Origin: Trichinella spiralis
Lineage: Eukaryota > Nematoda > Enoplea > Trichinellida > Trichinellidae
Length of the DNA stretch: 64,000 nt
Assembly (NCBI GenBank): GCA_000181795.3
Contig: CM012953.1
Location: forward strand, 19,543,081-19,607,080
Direction of reading: 5' to 3'
A program made the translations under genes and the position numbers. Under the pieces are notes generated by a model, which was not told the origin of the DNA, made no database searches, and saw only the letters and a program-made list of their open reading frames with translations. This document shows, in pieces, positions 23,985-37,274 of the stretch (positions are counted from its first letter, which is position 1; each line of letters begins with the position of its first letter).

Positions 23985-25258
23985 CAGTGTTTCTCAACCA
24001 GGGAGGGGCGTAGGAAGTTCCCAGGAGGGCGACGTGGGAATTAAGAAGTTTTAGTCTTGCAGAAATGTTCGAAATTCGGTTTGGTCTATTTCAGGCTAAA
24101 TTTTTACCGGCTTTTCTTGCTGTTCATCTTAGTTGTAGCTTAACAGCTTCTGTTCTGCACAATTTATTATTTCCCTTTGTACTAAAGTCGCCGGTGTGAT
24201 GAAAGACGCGAATAATTTCTGACAGAGGCCTATGCATTATATTTATCAAAGTCATAGAACAAGACTGTATTTTGTCTAAACGGCTTAAACAATCAAAGCG
24301 GTGAGAAATTCATCTGAAGTGGATCATCACATTTTTTCATTCTTTCCTTCATTCACTATCGCGTCAACACCAATCCTTGTTGTCACACGTGTGCAATTTT
24401 CTGTTTATTTGCTTCAGTTAACCTGACATATCTTGCAGATATTTTTGAAGCACTGAATTCACTGAATTTGAAACTTTAAAGGGCAAACGCGAATGGGATA
24501 GTTCACTACGATATTGTTCAAAGCTTCATTGCAAAAATTTGTTCATGGTTAAAACAAGTTTAATCAAGAAATTCTACATGGTCTTCAAGACTCAATGAGC
24601 TTTGAAGTGATAAATGTTTTAGCAAATATTTGAAAAGAAAAATCAAAGCGCACCTTACAAGCCTACAAGATGAGTTTTTTTACTATTTTCCTCACATGGA
24701 ATCTCAAAACCTGATCTATAAACTTGTGAGAAATCCATTCTTAGTTAATGTCGAACATCTTCCACACGATCTGCAAGAAGGAGCCAATGAATTGCAATTC
24801 AACATTCTAGCTTTGAAGGCATGCCGTTGAGAAGCTTCTTGGTAAAATTACAAGCTGAATATTCTAAAATAATTTCACAAATCTTACGTGTATTGGTTCC
24901 CTCCTCCTCAACGTACCTTTGTAAAACGGGATTCTCAGCGCTCATGACACTTAATACGCAGCATCGCAACAGGTTAAACGTTGAAAGCGACTTGCGTCGT
25001 ACCTCATCGCCCACTGCCCCACGAATACATAACATCGTCACAAATAAGCATTGTCAATACTCTCATTGATTTTTATTGTGAATCATTCAGGAATGCGAAT
25101 TGTGAAAACCAGCTTGGCTTGATGCAGCCATGAAGCAAAAATTTGCTTTGCGTACACAGAATCCATACAGCAGTACTTTTTTTAGGGGGGGCATTAACTG
25201 TACAACTTTTATTGAGGGGTGAGGGCGTGCGCTGATACGGATTGAGTGAGAACCACTG
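23985..25258 (+). mobile_element. hAT DNA transposon relic
   Basis: The left end reads cagtgtttctcaacca. The right end, reverse-complemented, reads cagtggttctcact, a typical hAT terminal inverted repeat pair. Flanks tttacata and tttatata are a near-perfect 8-bp target duplication (one base offset on the right). Inside, frames at 24630-24830 and 24821-25069 read as hAT transposase; the second matches the C-terminal dimerisation region (VPSSSTYLCKTGFSAL, then RNRLNVESDLR). The frames overlap out of register and the N-terminal BED finger and DDE region are not readable, so it is dead. Confidence 0.85.
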
Positions 25259-25312
25259 ATTTATATATAGAGAGATTGAGAGAAATGTACGTGTTTATTT
25301 ATGTATGCACAG

Positions 25313-26188
25313 TTACTGCCGTTCAGGCAATTTAGTAGCAAAAGACAAAAATCCAGTGTGAATAGGTTGCTCCTCTGGAAATGGTCTGCAGTCTAGCATT
25401 GCATTATTTAGAATAGGAAGTTCTTGAAATTTTTGTTCACTTTTTTGCAAAGATGAGAAAGAATCAAATTTCACAGGACGAACATGTAATGTGCGTTGGA
25501 CGCATTCAATAGTAATAATATCAACGAATCCACATTCACCAAGAATTTGACAAGTATGCTGGACTTGTTCTAAGCAAGGCGAAAATGATCCAAAACGACA
25601 AAGCTTGTGCCTCTTCATTGCTCGTTTGACTGACTTAAGAAGAAGCCAAGGTTTTGGAAGGTCAAGAAAAACGGCATCAACTTCATCTTCAAATGGCAAT
25701 CCGTCTATACATACATCTTTTTGCTCAGCAACTGCAACACTTTCATATCCTTGCAATTGGAAATCTTGATTGGCAGCTTTCACACGATTTTCATCGATAT
25801 CAAAGGTGAATAATTTTCCCGTTCTTCCAATACAACGAATAATTGCGTTTGAAAGTGAACCACTTCCTGTTCCAGCTTCTGCTACTCTATTTCCAGGTTT
25901 CAATTCTAGCTGCAAAATTACTAAGCTCCAATCTTTTGTGTATAAAATTTGAGTGCGATGAGTCAACGTCAACGTCCATAAGTCTGGTGTTAGTCGTAAA
26001 ACATGCACATAACCTTTTGGGCATGTTATTTTCGAACCGTATTTTTTACCAATAACAGAATCATGCTGTAAAGCTCCGTATTTTATCTGAAAAACTTTTC
26101 CTTTCTCAATTTTCACTGCATACATTTTCTTATAATTTACATATATGACAACAACATCGCCTTCTTGAACGTATGTTTTTTCATCCAT
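25313..26188 (-). CDS. trmt61a: tRNA m1A58 methyltransferase catalytic subunit
   Basis: Intronless, 291 aa from the ATG at 26188 (human TRMT61A 289). With TRMT6 it uses S-adenosylmethionine to methylate N1 of A58 in the tRNA T-loop. The N-terminal beta domain is followed by the family HRTQILYTKD segment, the AdoMet motif AEAGTGSGSLS (about residue 103), the acidic DIDEN and the family motif FLDLPKPW (about 174-181), then FGSFSPCLEQVQ. An upstream in-frame TTG is not needed, because the human protein also begins about ten residues before this domain. It starts only 14 nt after the VPS25 stop on the same strand, which suggests one shared transcript. Confidence 0.95.
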   Translation of the reverse strand: MDEKTYVQEGDVVVIYVNYKKMYAVKIEKGKVFQIKYGALQHDSVIGKKYGSKITCPKGYVHVLRLTPDLWTLTLTHRTQILYTKDWSLVILQLELKPGNRVAEAGTGSGSLSNAIIRCIGRTGKLFTFDIDENRVKAANQDFQLQGYESVAVAEQKDVCIDGLPFEDEVDAVFLDLPKPWLLLKSVKRAMKRHKLCRFGSFSPCLEQVQHTCQILGECGFVDIITIECVQRTLHVRPVKFDSFSSLQKSEQKFQELPILNNAMLDCRPFPEEQPIHTGFLSFATKLPERQ

Positions 26189-26202
26189 TTCAGACAAAAT
26201 TT

Positions 26203-27172
26203 TCAAAAGAATTTTACACCTTTGTTATTACTGTCCACTAATATTAGTTCTGCTTTACCAGAAACTTCTAACTGATGCAACGCTTCCAAAAGTACATCTT
26301 CATTCAATTTATGAAAAGCTAAATGCAATGAATATAACATACGTTATTATATGCCAATCATTAATTTGTATTAGTTTGAAAAGATACTGCTTACGTTCAT
26401 CCACCGAATCTTCTCCGTGCATTAATTCAAATAAAGTACACACAGTATTTGTGAATCCATTACGAACTGCCTATAATTTTTTTTACTTTATAAAATGAAA
26501 AATAGATATAAAAAGATAAAAAAAAGTATACCCAATCATAAATTAAGGTAGCCCATTCAGCAGGCGATCGCCAAAAAATAAGACATCGCTGTTTTTGCTT
26601 GTCTTGCCACTCTAAATGCTCTAAGACACAAATGTATTAATTAATCTAATAGAAAAACAGAAATAAGAAAAATAATAAAAACGAATAAATTAAACACAGA
26701 AGATAAACGATCACTCTATATAACTGTTTTAACGTCAGCCACTACTAGTGACTTTAATTAATTGTGTTCAATTAATGTAAATGCACAACATAAATTTTCC
26801 AAAAAATAATACATACTGCTTTGCCTCAGTCGATCTAAAACCGCGTAAATACCTTCTAACGATAGCTTTCCTAAAATCATAATAATATATAAACAAATAC
26901 AAATAAAATAACGGATTGCAAACGACTGACGATCAATTTTGGTATTGTAGAACAATTCAGATTGTTGAGCGTCCACAACGTCTAAACAGTGAAGGCAATT
27001 TGCTTGGAAGTAATTCAAAACTAAAGATGCCCACGCTTCTAACTGTCTTTCTCTAGTTTGCAGATTTGGTTGAAGTCTAACAAAACTGTCATGTAATGAA
27101 AATTAACTGACAATTTACTTACGTAAAAAAAGGAGGAAATTCGTATTGCCAAGGCCATCGAAATGTAGTCAT
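26203..27172 (-). CDS. vps-25: ESCRT-II subunit VPS25
   Basis: Six exons on the minus strand: 27172-27123, 27076-26931, 26870-26817, 26620-26532, 26470-26395 and 26318-26203, coding 176 aa, the same length as human VPS25. VPS25 is the winged-helix subunit present twice in ESCRT-II; it recruits ESCRT-III (VPS20/CHMP6) to endosomes for multivesicular-body sorting. Family landmarks: the N-terminal PPFFT (the PPxF-type segment that binds the partner subunits), IFWRSPAEWATLIYDW, VCTLFELMHGED and the exact C-terminus GVKFF. Introns are 46-196 nt. The start is fixed by similarity at residue 1. Its promoter region faces SNF8, another ESCRT-II gene, 852 bp away. Confidence 0.95.
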
Positions 27173-28024
27173 GAAAAAATTATTCTTCTATGCACAGTAA
27201 AAATAATACAATGAAATGCACAATAATTAAATTGAATAAAATACTATTAACAAAAAATACATTAAATAAATTAAATAAAAATAAAAAGGCCTTATCACTG
27301 TTTATATATGAAAGAAAAGCAAACTTTAAAAATGCTACCTTATTTATAAAACATCAATTACAAAACATCATATACATAGAATGATACAGAAATTAGAAAT
27401 TTCTAAAAGTACATTATATTACAGTATACAACCAATTGTACAGTATAAAATAATAGTATTGAAGAATAAATTAAATATTAAAAAGTAAACATTTATTATT
27501 AAATGCACAACAGATAATTTAATTTTTTTATTTATGAAACACTGCATTGCTGCAGAACAATTTCAAGCGAAAAATGCTTTGCGCAGCTGAATGCAAGCGC
27601 ACATGAAGCTACAGCAATTATTTATGATTAAAAAATGTTTTAATACAAAAAATTATTACTTAGTTTTTATTAAATAAATTTATACTTAATTATCAATACA
27701 TTTTTGTAAATTTCTGCGATCAGTATATTTTTGGCGGTGGTTTGTTTTAACTTTTGTACAATGAAGAAGTATTTAATAAAAAAGAACTTCGATTTTTTTA
27801 TTATTTACAATTTTTTTGAAGTTATTGAAAATTTCTTTCTTGTAAAATAGCTTTTAGCATATATATTTAAAGATGTCTTAACTGAAATTTTTTTTCCATG
27901 AAAAAAATTGTTTCTTACTTACAGTTTTTATTTTACTAATAATCAAATTTTGTTGAAATATTTTTTGATTAAACAATGCATCCAATGTAATTTTATAACT
28001 GTATATTTGTAGGTGCAATAGAAA
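27173..28024. promoter_or_regulatory. Shared upstream region of two ESCRT-II genes
   Basis: AT-rich DNA between the divergent VPS25 and SNF8 starts. It is a possible bidirectional promoter. A pyrimidine-poor AG at about 28013 (atttgtag) lies 11 nt before the SNF8 ATG and could be a splice or trans-splice acceptor. No coding feature. Confidence 0.5.
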
Positions 28025-29324
28025 ATGCGGAGATCGGTTGGAGTAGGTGCTATTCAACGTAAAAAGGAATCCATGGTAAGAAGTGATTGATAGCATCAGT
28101 TTTGCCGGTACCCTTTTATTTAGGCCAAATTCAAAGAGAAAGGGCAATGCATAGTCAGTGAAAATTTGCAGCAGGTAAATGATTTATTATTAATACGTAG
28201 CTTGTGCTAATTTTAATCTGTTTGAAAAAAAAAGCTTTTTTTATCTTCAATATTTGTAAAAGGTGGTGTGAAAATTTTCTTTGATTTTTTGACAGCAGTA
28301 GTATATATATATACGACTTATATTTAATTTCATTTAAAAATATTCACCTTTTTTTAATTTTTGAATTCCACTTTCTATTGCTTATAGTTAACAGCTTTAA
28401 TGGATGTTTTTCGTGACAAACTTGAATTATTTGCCTCAAAGCATCAGCATGAAATTCGTAAAAATCCAACATTTAGAAGGCAGTTTTTGGAAATGTGCGC
28501 GACGGTTGGCGTAGATCCACTTGCCTGTTCGTTCTGCTGCATGTTTTTTTTCAAATATAATAGTGTATAATTTATAGCTAGCAAAGGATTTTGGTCAACC
28601 AAGTTAAACATAGGTCAATTTTACTATGAACTTGCCATGCAGATGATTGAAGTATGCATGGCTACAGCCCCGGTAAATGGAGGTGGGTTACAAATTATAA
28701 TTGCTTTTTGCAATATTTTGCAGTATATGACTGTTGGTATGACTTTTAGGATTCATTACTATGGAAGAATTGTGCAAACGAGTAATGCATTCAAGAGGCA
28801 GAACCCGTAAAGAAGAAATTACAAAGTGCTCAATGTTGATATTTTACTTTGAAAGCTTGAAGTTTCTATTTATTTTCTTTAAGCGAGGACATCCTAAAAG
28901 CTGCCAAAAGCATAGAAATTCTTGGACCAGGGTTTTCAGTAATCAAGATGCCAAAAGAAAATACTTACCTAATTAAAACAACACCTAAAGAAATTAGTGT
29001 CGATCATTTGTCTGTTTTACAACTTGGAAAGGTAAGTAACGTTGAATACATTTTAACTTATTTTAACTTCATGACTGATTTTAGGAAAATGGCTTTGTTT
29101 CAAATGAAATGCTTGCTGAAAGATTAAACTGGGCAAATTACCGAACTAAAACTGTTATTGTATGCAATTTTAATTTAACATATTATCAATTTAATTGAAA
29201 TATAATTTTTTTATGTTAGACTGAAATGCTAGCAGAAGGCACGGTGTGGATAGATAGTCAGTGTGAAAATGAATCGCCGACTTATTGGTTTCCCAGCTTT
29301 TTTTCATATAAAAGAAATTCTTGA
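28025..29324 (+). CDS. snf8: ESCRT-II subunit SNF8 (VPS22/EAP30)
   Basis: Eight exons: 28025-28075, 28124-28174, 28388-28526, 28578-28682, 28750-28825, 28884-29031, 29085-29159 and 29220-29324, coding 249 aa (human 258). SNF8 is a two-winged-helix core subunit of ESCRT-II, acting with VPS25 and VPS36 in sorting ubiquitinated cargo. Landmarks: the basic GVGAIQRKK start, an N-terminal coiled coil, HEIRKNPTFRRQF, the MCATVGVDPL segment, KGFWS, FYYELAMQMIEVC, NGGFITMEEL, and near the end the WID...YWFPSFF tail. Introns are mostly 48-70 nt; the exon 3 donor (gttcgt) is weak. A polyadenylation signal aataaa lies about 22 nt after the stop. Confidence 0.95.
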
Positions 29325-31630
29325 ATGAAATGTGATTTTCAATACAATAAAACTTACAATATGTTTGCCATTATTTGTGATTGTTCATTTTAATCGCAAA
29401 ACGTTGTCCAATGAAATTTATATGCAAATGATTCAGTAGAATCTATTTCCTTAATGTTAAGACAATTTCGAAACTTAAGGCATCTTTCTACAATGATGAG
29501 CACTCAAGTAAATCACATTGAACTAGTAAAAATTAGTTTGTGGAAAATGAAACTACTTCAATTGATGATATTTACGCTGAATCTCTGAAAACGTTTTCAA
29601 AGTGAAAGTTAAGATATAAATATTAAATTTTACTATTTTTACCTATTTATCCTAAATGATGTTTCGAAGTAAGATTTGAAAATACAAATATTGCAGTATG
29701 TAATTTTTTCTTTTTACTAATAATGATTTGCGTAATATTTTTCATAATTGCATTTCAGGAAGTAAAAGAAAGTGATTTATAAAAACAAAAAGTTAAGTGA
29801 TTATATTCTTATGCTTTATTTAAAAAATTTTTAAAATTATGTTAACATTAGGCTCAATGAAAATTGATGCAATTTTGATAATTTGTCATGTTCTACGAAA
29901 CTGGCTGCTGTTGCTTAATAGTTAAAAAAGAAAAATGATTGCAAATGTCTAATTTTTCAAAAGAAATTACATTCACTTGGTTTAAAATAATGCTAATTGA
30001 GAGTTTAATTCAGAAATTATTTAAAAAATTTTTTTCTTTTTTAATAAACATAAATTTAAACATAATTTTAAAAAAATGATTTAAAAAATATCTGCAACTT
30101 TTGTATATTTTGCAATCAGTGATAAATATTTCAATTTTTATTTATAAAACATATATACATAAATTATATGAAGTATGAAAATAGCAAAAACATAATTGTA
30201 ATTGGTGTGTCGTTTAGGATAAGATAGCATAATTAAAAAATTTAACAATTAAACTGTTTCGAGTAATTTTCTTGGCAAGAAAACAGGAAGTTTTAAATTC
30301 TTTCTTAATATTACCGACGGTTGTCAAAATGAATGATAATAATTTCTGACATTACAAACGCCCGCAACTTGCTTTCATTCAGCCCTGAAGCAAGCTGCTG
30401 TTCTTCTAAAGAGTGAAAATAACAAGAAGCACAGTAAGTAAATTTCTACATCACACAATACAAAATACTTTTCTTTGGAATCTGTCAGACTTGAATCTCC
30501 ATCTTTAAAAAAAGCAATATTCAGCTAATTCAGGTATAATTGCTTTTTTATTTTTAAATTCTTTCATTAACTATAAATATATGTTGAAATTTTCAAAACA
30601 TTTACCATATTTACTTCTTTCCATCTATTTATATACATTGAACATAGCAAAAGATGCAAATTATGAAGTTTGTAACTAAAAAGAGAAGAAAATTTTCATT
30701 TAATATCAAACAATTTAATACAACTTAATTTTTTAAACTTTTCAAACTGAAATGATTAAAATTTGTTGAAATTTACATTATTCTTTCAATTCTATCAATT
30801 TCAAGCACTTTCACATATTAATTCATATAAAAAACATTTAAATATGTTCTCTAATTTTATATATTTGTACTTGAATTTTTTGGACTAATTTATTTGTTAA
30901 TTAAATAATGTTCATTTAATAATTTAATAAAAATTGCTAAAACCAATCATTTTTATTTGAAATTGAACATTTGAACATGCGGTTGCTGTTGATTGATTGT
31001 TGTATCATGACTTATTAATGTAATTATAAACCCAATGATAAAAATTTTAAAGATTCATCTTATAGATCTATTTTAATTAAGATTTTTACGTATTATACGT
31101 ATATACCAGTATGAATGAAAGTGAATTAAGATGGAATTAATTTGACAATTCAGAATCATCATTTAACATTGCAGCTGGCCAACTTTCGTTTCAAACGTTG
31201 TTTACTTGCTTGCACTTTATTTCAATCTGTTTGGCTGGGTATTCATTTAACTACTTAAAAAATATCTTCTCTTTCAAGTAATATAAACTATATAAAAACA
31301 ATAAATGTCACATAATTTTCAAATTCAAACAAACAAAACCTCTTTTACAAACCTTTTTTTTAATAATCAACTTTGGCTAAATAATAGCAAATCACAGTTT
31401 TTATTGTTAATTAAATTGGACTAATTTTATGATTTTATTTCGGTAAATGTCAGTGTCCTGTTCTCCATTTCATTGTCCCCAGACTTGACAGAAACAAGCA
31501 ATGTTAAGATTAATAATCAATCATATTAATAAAATTTTGCAACTGTCACTTGATCTTATTATTCTAATTAATTTGCAGAGCTTATATTTAAAGCATTTGA
31601 CAGCCGTCTTTATTTTTTTAAAGATCAATA
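29325..31630. other. Gene-free AT-rich stretch
   Basis: About 2.3 kb with no open frame of note, no recognisable repeat and no RNA gene that I can see. Probably holds the SNF8 3' UTR and the transporter promoter. Confidence 0.55.
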
Positions 31631-34600
31631 ATGGTAGAAATTCAAAAATATATCGGTTCGTGGGGGAAATATCAATGCTTTATATACATACTGGCTTTTT
31701 ATTCTTGCGTTTTTGATGGAATTCAGACAATTTTACCTGCATTCACTTTGGCAACTGCTAATTCTAGGTAAGCATTTAATATAAACAATATTAATAAATT
31801 TAACAACTGTATTTTATGAAGTTTACTTGTTTACTTTTTTGTAATTACATAAACAAATATAGCGCATTTAAAAGTATAAATGTATTTCATATTGACAAAA
31901 TACGTTTAAGCGGCTTAAGTCATGCTTTGCTATTCTTATTTTATTTTATCAAACATCATTATCTACTTACATTTACATTTATATATATAATTCAATTGAA
32001 GCAAAGAACTATTTTTCAGATTATATTGCAATTATTCTCATAATCGTAATTTTGCTTTATTGAAGATGCAGAATACCTGATTTGGATGAAATATGGACAA
32101 ATGCAACTTACGATACTCCATTTTTATTAAATATTAGCAAGCAAGCTTTGGGAAAATTACATTTTGATTCAAACAAGAACATCTTTTGCCAATATTGTCC
32201 TGATTCTTTAACTGCTTCGGAAAATTTCACTTGTGAATTGTCGAATAAATCTAGAAAATGTTACTCAGGTTATGTGCATGACAGGTCTGTATTTTATTCG
32301 ACTTTGACTACAGAGGTTTGTAATAAATAATTAGCATTAGAAATATGCTTATTTCTTCTTTTTTATAATTATTTTAGTTCGATTTAATTTGTGATCGAGT
32401 ATGGATGAAAGATCTGTTAAAATCTTTGTGGATGGCTGGCGTTTTAACAGGTTGTTTGATTCTTGGAACCCTCTCGGACAGGTAGATAAGCAGTGATAAT
32501 AACAATGTGCGTTATTATTCAACTTCAGATATGGTCGAAAGGGCGTTTTCATTGTGGCTTCAGTTAGTCAAACAATTCTAGCAAGCACATTGCCATTCTT
32601 AAAATCATATCTTGCCGTAGCTATTGTTCAATTTATTACAGGAATGTTTAGCAGTGGTGTATTTGTAACTGGATTTGTTATAGGCAAGTGAAAATCATAA
32701 ACGTATAAAAGTTTGAAGTTTAACTTGATACAGCTTCTTTATATACAAACAAATTTAACTACCTATGAAATAATTACTAATGAAATTCATTTTTTACTTT
32801 AACTCATTTGCAAATAAATTCATCGTGTAAAACGTTTAACGTTTAAAACTAGATTATTAATTGAAATATTGAAAATTAATTTCTTTTTCAGTAATGGAAC
32901 TGTGTGATGGCTTACCAAGAACAGTTGCAGGAATTGGACTGCAAGTTGCTTTTGCTGTCGGATATATAATTGATGGCCTGGTCGCATATTACATACGTCG
33001 TTGGGATCACATCCAGTGGATATGCTCCTTAGTTGGAATAGTGTTTGTTTCTTACATTTGGTAAAAAACATGCCTCTATTAACTATATATAAATTGTTTT
33101 ATTGAGATAGTTGTTGTTGTTGTTGAATTAAGGTTGTTGCCTGAGTCACTTCGATGGTTGTTGCACAATGGCAAAAAGCAGCAAGCAATAGATTTAATGC
33201 AAAAAATTGCAAAAATAAACAAAAAGCAAATTCCTGATAGTGTTATAAAATTGCAGTTAGTAAGTTCATGCTATTTCAACTTTAAAGTACAACAGCATTT
33301 TTCAAATTATTTAGAATGAAATATATGTAAGCTGTCATACTTGTGCACGATGATTAAAAAATATATTTGTAATTATTTTTACTCGTAATTTTTTTTAATT
33401 TAAAAAGGCATTTTTAAACAAATTTATTTTATAACTAAATGCTTTGCTTAATAATTACATTGTTGTTTTCATTTATATTTAGACAAAAAATGAAACTATC
33501 GAGACCAAAGAAACCTTAATTGCAATGTTTCATCATAAAAGAATGACCATTTTGGCCATTGTTGTAGCATTTAATTGGTAATTGGCTGACTTTGCTTTTT
33601 TTGTTTTTTTATAGTTCAAGTAAATTAATTCTTAGCTGCATAAATAAATCTGGATATAAAAAATTTACAGTCAAAATTACAATTATAAAAAGTGTTCTCT
33701 TCATGCATAAATGCACCCACATTCAGAAAATGAGGCGGTTACTTATAAAATATATTTTATTTGGTAGGCTTACTGGAGCAATGTCATATTATGGTTTGGC
33801 ATGGTACACAAGCGACTTGCCAGGTGATGAATATTTAAATTTTTTTATATCCGGTTTGGTAGAAATGCCAGCTTATATTGTTTCTGGCATTATGTTTGAA
33901 TATTGTGGACGAAGACCATCTTTGGCAAGCATGTACATTTTAGCCGGAATGTCATGTTTAGCAAGTGGCTTAACTCCAAGCGGTAAAAGCTGATTTCTTT
34001 AAACAAAAAACATCATATACGTATTTTAAATTAGATACTTTTAAATTGTTTAACTTATAAGTGAATGCATTTCTGATTATAATTTTTATTTTTTCTCTTC
34101 TTTTTTTTATTTTTCGGAAATTATAGATTAAATGTTGATTCAATTAATTAATTAATCTCTTCAAATTTGTGAAAACCAAATTTCACTCGTATTGTCTTAT
34201 TTACTTTTTTACCTATAAATCTTCTCACCTACATGTATAATTTGATTATTTTATTTATTCTTTTGAGCCAATTTACAATTTATTTATTTACTAATTTTAT
34301 TTTTAATTTAACGTAATTTAATTGCTTTCACATATATTTATAGAATACAAAACTATTATCATCATAATAGCAATGATCGGGAAGTCATGCATTTCTGCTG
34401 CATATGCAATGGCATATAATTATAGTGCAGAATTTTTTCCGACATCTATCAGAAATGCAGGAACTGGTTTCTGTTCATTGTGTGCTCGAATAGGAACAAT
34501 TTCTGCACCTCAAATTCATCTCTTGGTAAGTTTTCAAGCTTTCATTTTCATACGTGAAAAGCATGAAAAGTTATTCAAATTAAATTTCAAAAATTTTTGC

Positions 34601-34973
34601 ACATTTCCAAAATCCATGCTTTTAGGCTCATTATGCGGCACCATGGGTGCCTATAACTATATTTGGGTGTTCTGCAATTCTTTGTGGAATAATGAACTTT
34701 GCTCTGCCTGAAACCAAAGGACAATGCATGCCAGATACCATTGAACAAGCGGTAGCACTAATAAATAAGTAAAAGACCGAAACACATACACACAACACAC
34801 CCGCACAAGCCTATATATCCATCCATCTATACATACATACATATATGTCATTTTATTTTAGAAAAAGTACGCCTGCAAATGATAATAACAAAGAAGCATC
34901 GTCATCAAAGAAAAATAATAAAGTCAATGCATCAGTCGAATTAAAGAACGTGTTCAGACTTTCAGTATCTTAA
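31631..34973 (+). CDS. SLC22-like organic cation/anion transporter
   Basis: Eleven exons (31631-31767, 32066-32315, 32378-32481, 32529-32683, 32892-33060, 33133-33259, 33483-33577, 33768-33982, 34344-34525, 34626-34768, 34862-34973) give 562 aa, the usual SLC22 length. It is a plasma-membrane carrier of the major facilitator superfamily. After the first membrane helix comes a large Cys-rich extracellular loop with several N-glycosylation sites (NATYDT, NFTCEL, NKSRKC), then GTLSDRYGRKGVF, the MFS loop 2-3 signature. Later landmarks are WLLPESLRWLLHNGK, YCGRRPSLASM and YSAEFFPTSIRNAGTG, all typical of OCT/OCTN proteins, ending with LPETKG. The C-terminal tail is Lys/Ser-rich. The exon 4 donor is GC, not GT. 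The substrate cannot be told from sequence. Confidence 0.93.
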
Positions 34974-35387
34974 TATTTTTTGAGAATCTGCACTATTTTA
35001 CAATTGCAGTTTATTTGTCAACATGATTAAATGATTACTAATACTGTTTTAGCATTTTACTTTGAAATCATCATCATTAATTATAAATAATGACATATTA
35101 TAAAAATTGCTTTTCCTTTTTGAATAGTTTTGTAATTTCAAGTTAGCAGTACAACCAACACGCATACTGTGCGATTTTGTTATTTACATTTTGTGGACAA
35201 GCTGCTACTAATGTTTCGAGCGCAGCACAAATTCTGTGCGGTCACTGTTCGGTCAACTTTTACTATTTTGAACCTACCAGCAACATGATGAATGTGACCT
35301 TTGCAGCTTTGGAACACAATGAATTTCGTTTAACTGATATGCCATTTTCGGTTTGCTTGATATTCTGCTACTTACGTTAATATACAA
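34974..35387. promoter_or_regulatory. Upstream region of the collagen gene
   Basis: Follows the transporter stop. A 67-codon frame (35177-35380) is present but has no family resemblance, and I read it as noncoding. Confidence 0.45.
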
Positions 35388-36529
<1,142 letters not shown>

Positions 36530-37274
36530 GAAATTTGTTTCTTTTATTAAATTATGTAGAACTGCAACAACAGCTACTGAACTGTACTCCCTAATGACTG
36601 CATAACTTCTGTATAATGAGGCAAATGAAATTTTACAACATTTTTCAATTCATTCGAAACTTAGTCGTTTGGTTGGTATTTACTTTTTATTGTCTCAGTT
36701 AAACAAACAATTCATAAAACAAAACAATCTTTTGTTTCTGCTATAATGATCCTGCACTTCATTCTACTAGAATCTTTTTTTACAACTTATTTGCCGACAA
36801 TCATGCATTGTAATAATAAAGTGTAATGAAGAGAAAAACCACATCGCTGAAATGGGCAATGATTTTACGAGTTAACGATGAATGGAAATGATTGAAAAAT
36901 TCTCTCGTGCATTTTATAATGGATATCTTTATTATAAAAATTTAAATTTCAAATTCTCCTTTCCATCACGTTAATAGAATTAATGAAATGAAAAATAATT
37001 TTAAACTAATTTTTATTTCTATCTAAATATTCAAAAGAAAATTGATGGGATGCCAGAACAATTTTTCAAACATGCGCAAAATAAATGATAGAAATTTTCA
37101 GTTGTAAATTTGACTGGAAAAATTACGGGGATTACATTAGTAATAATTATGTTTTTTTTATTTGTAAATTTTCAATATAGATATAAGTCTAAAGAATGTA
37201 TACATAACTGTGCAAGAACACGCGTTGAAGAAGCTAAGGCACAAGATGATGACCATGAAGAAACTGAAGAAACA
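36530..37274. other. Gap between convergent collagen and drebrin-like genes
   Basis: AT-rich 3' flanks of two convergent genes. Polyadenylation-type motifs occur near 36813. No gene seen. Confidence 0.55.
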
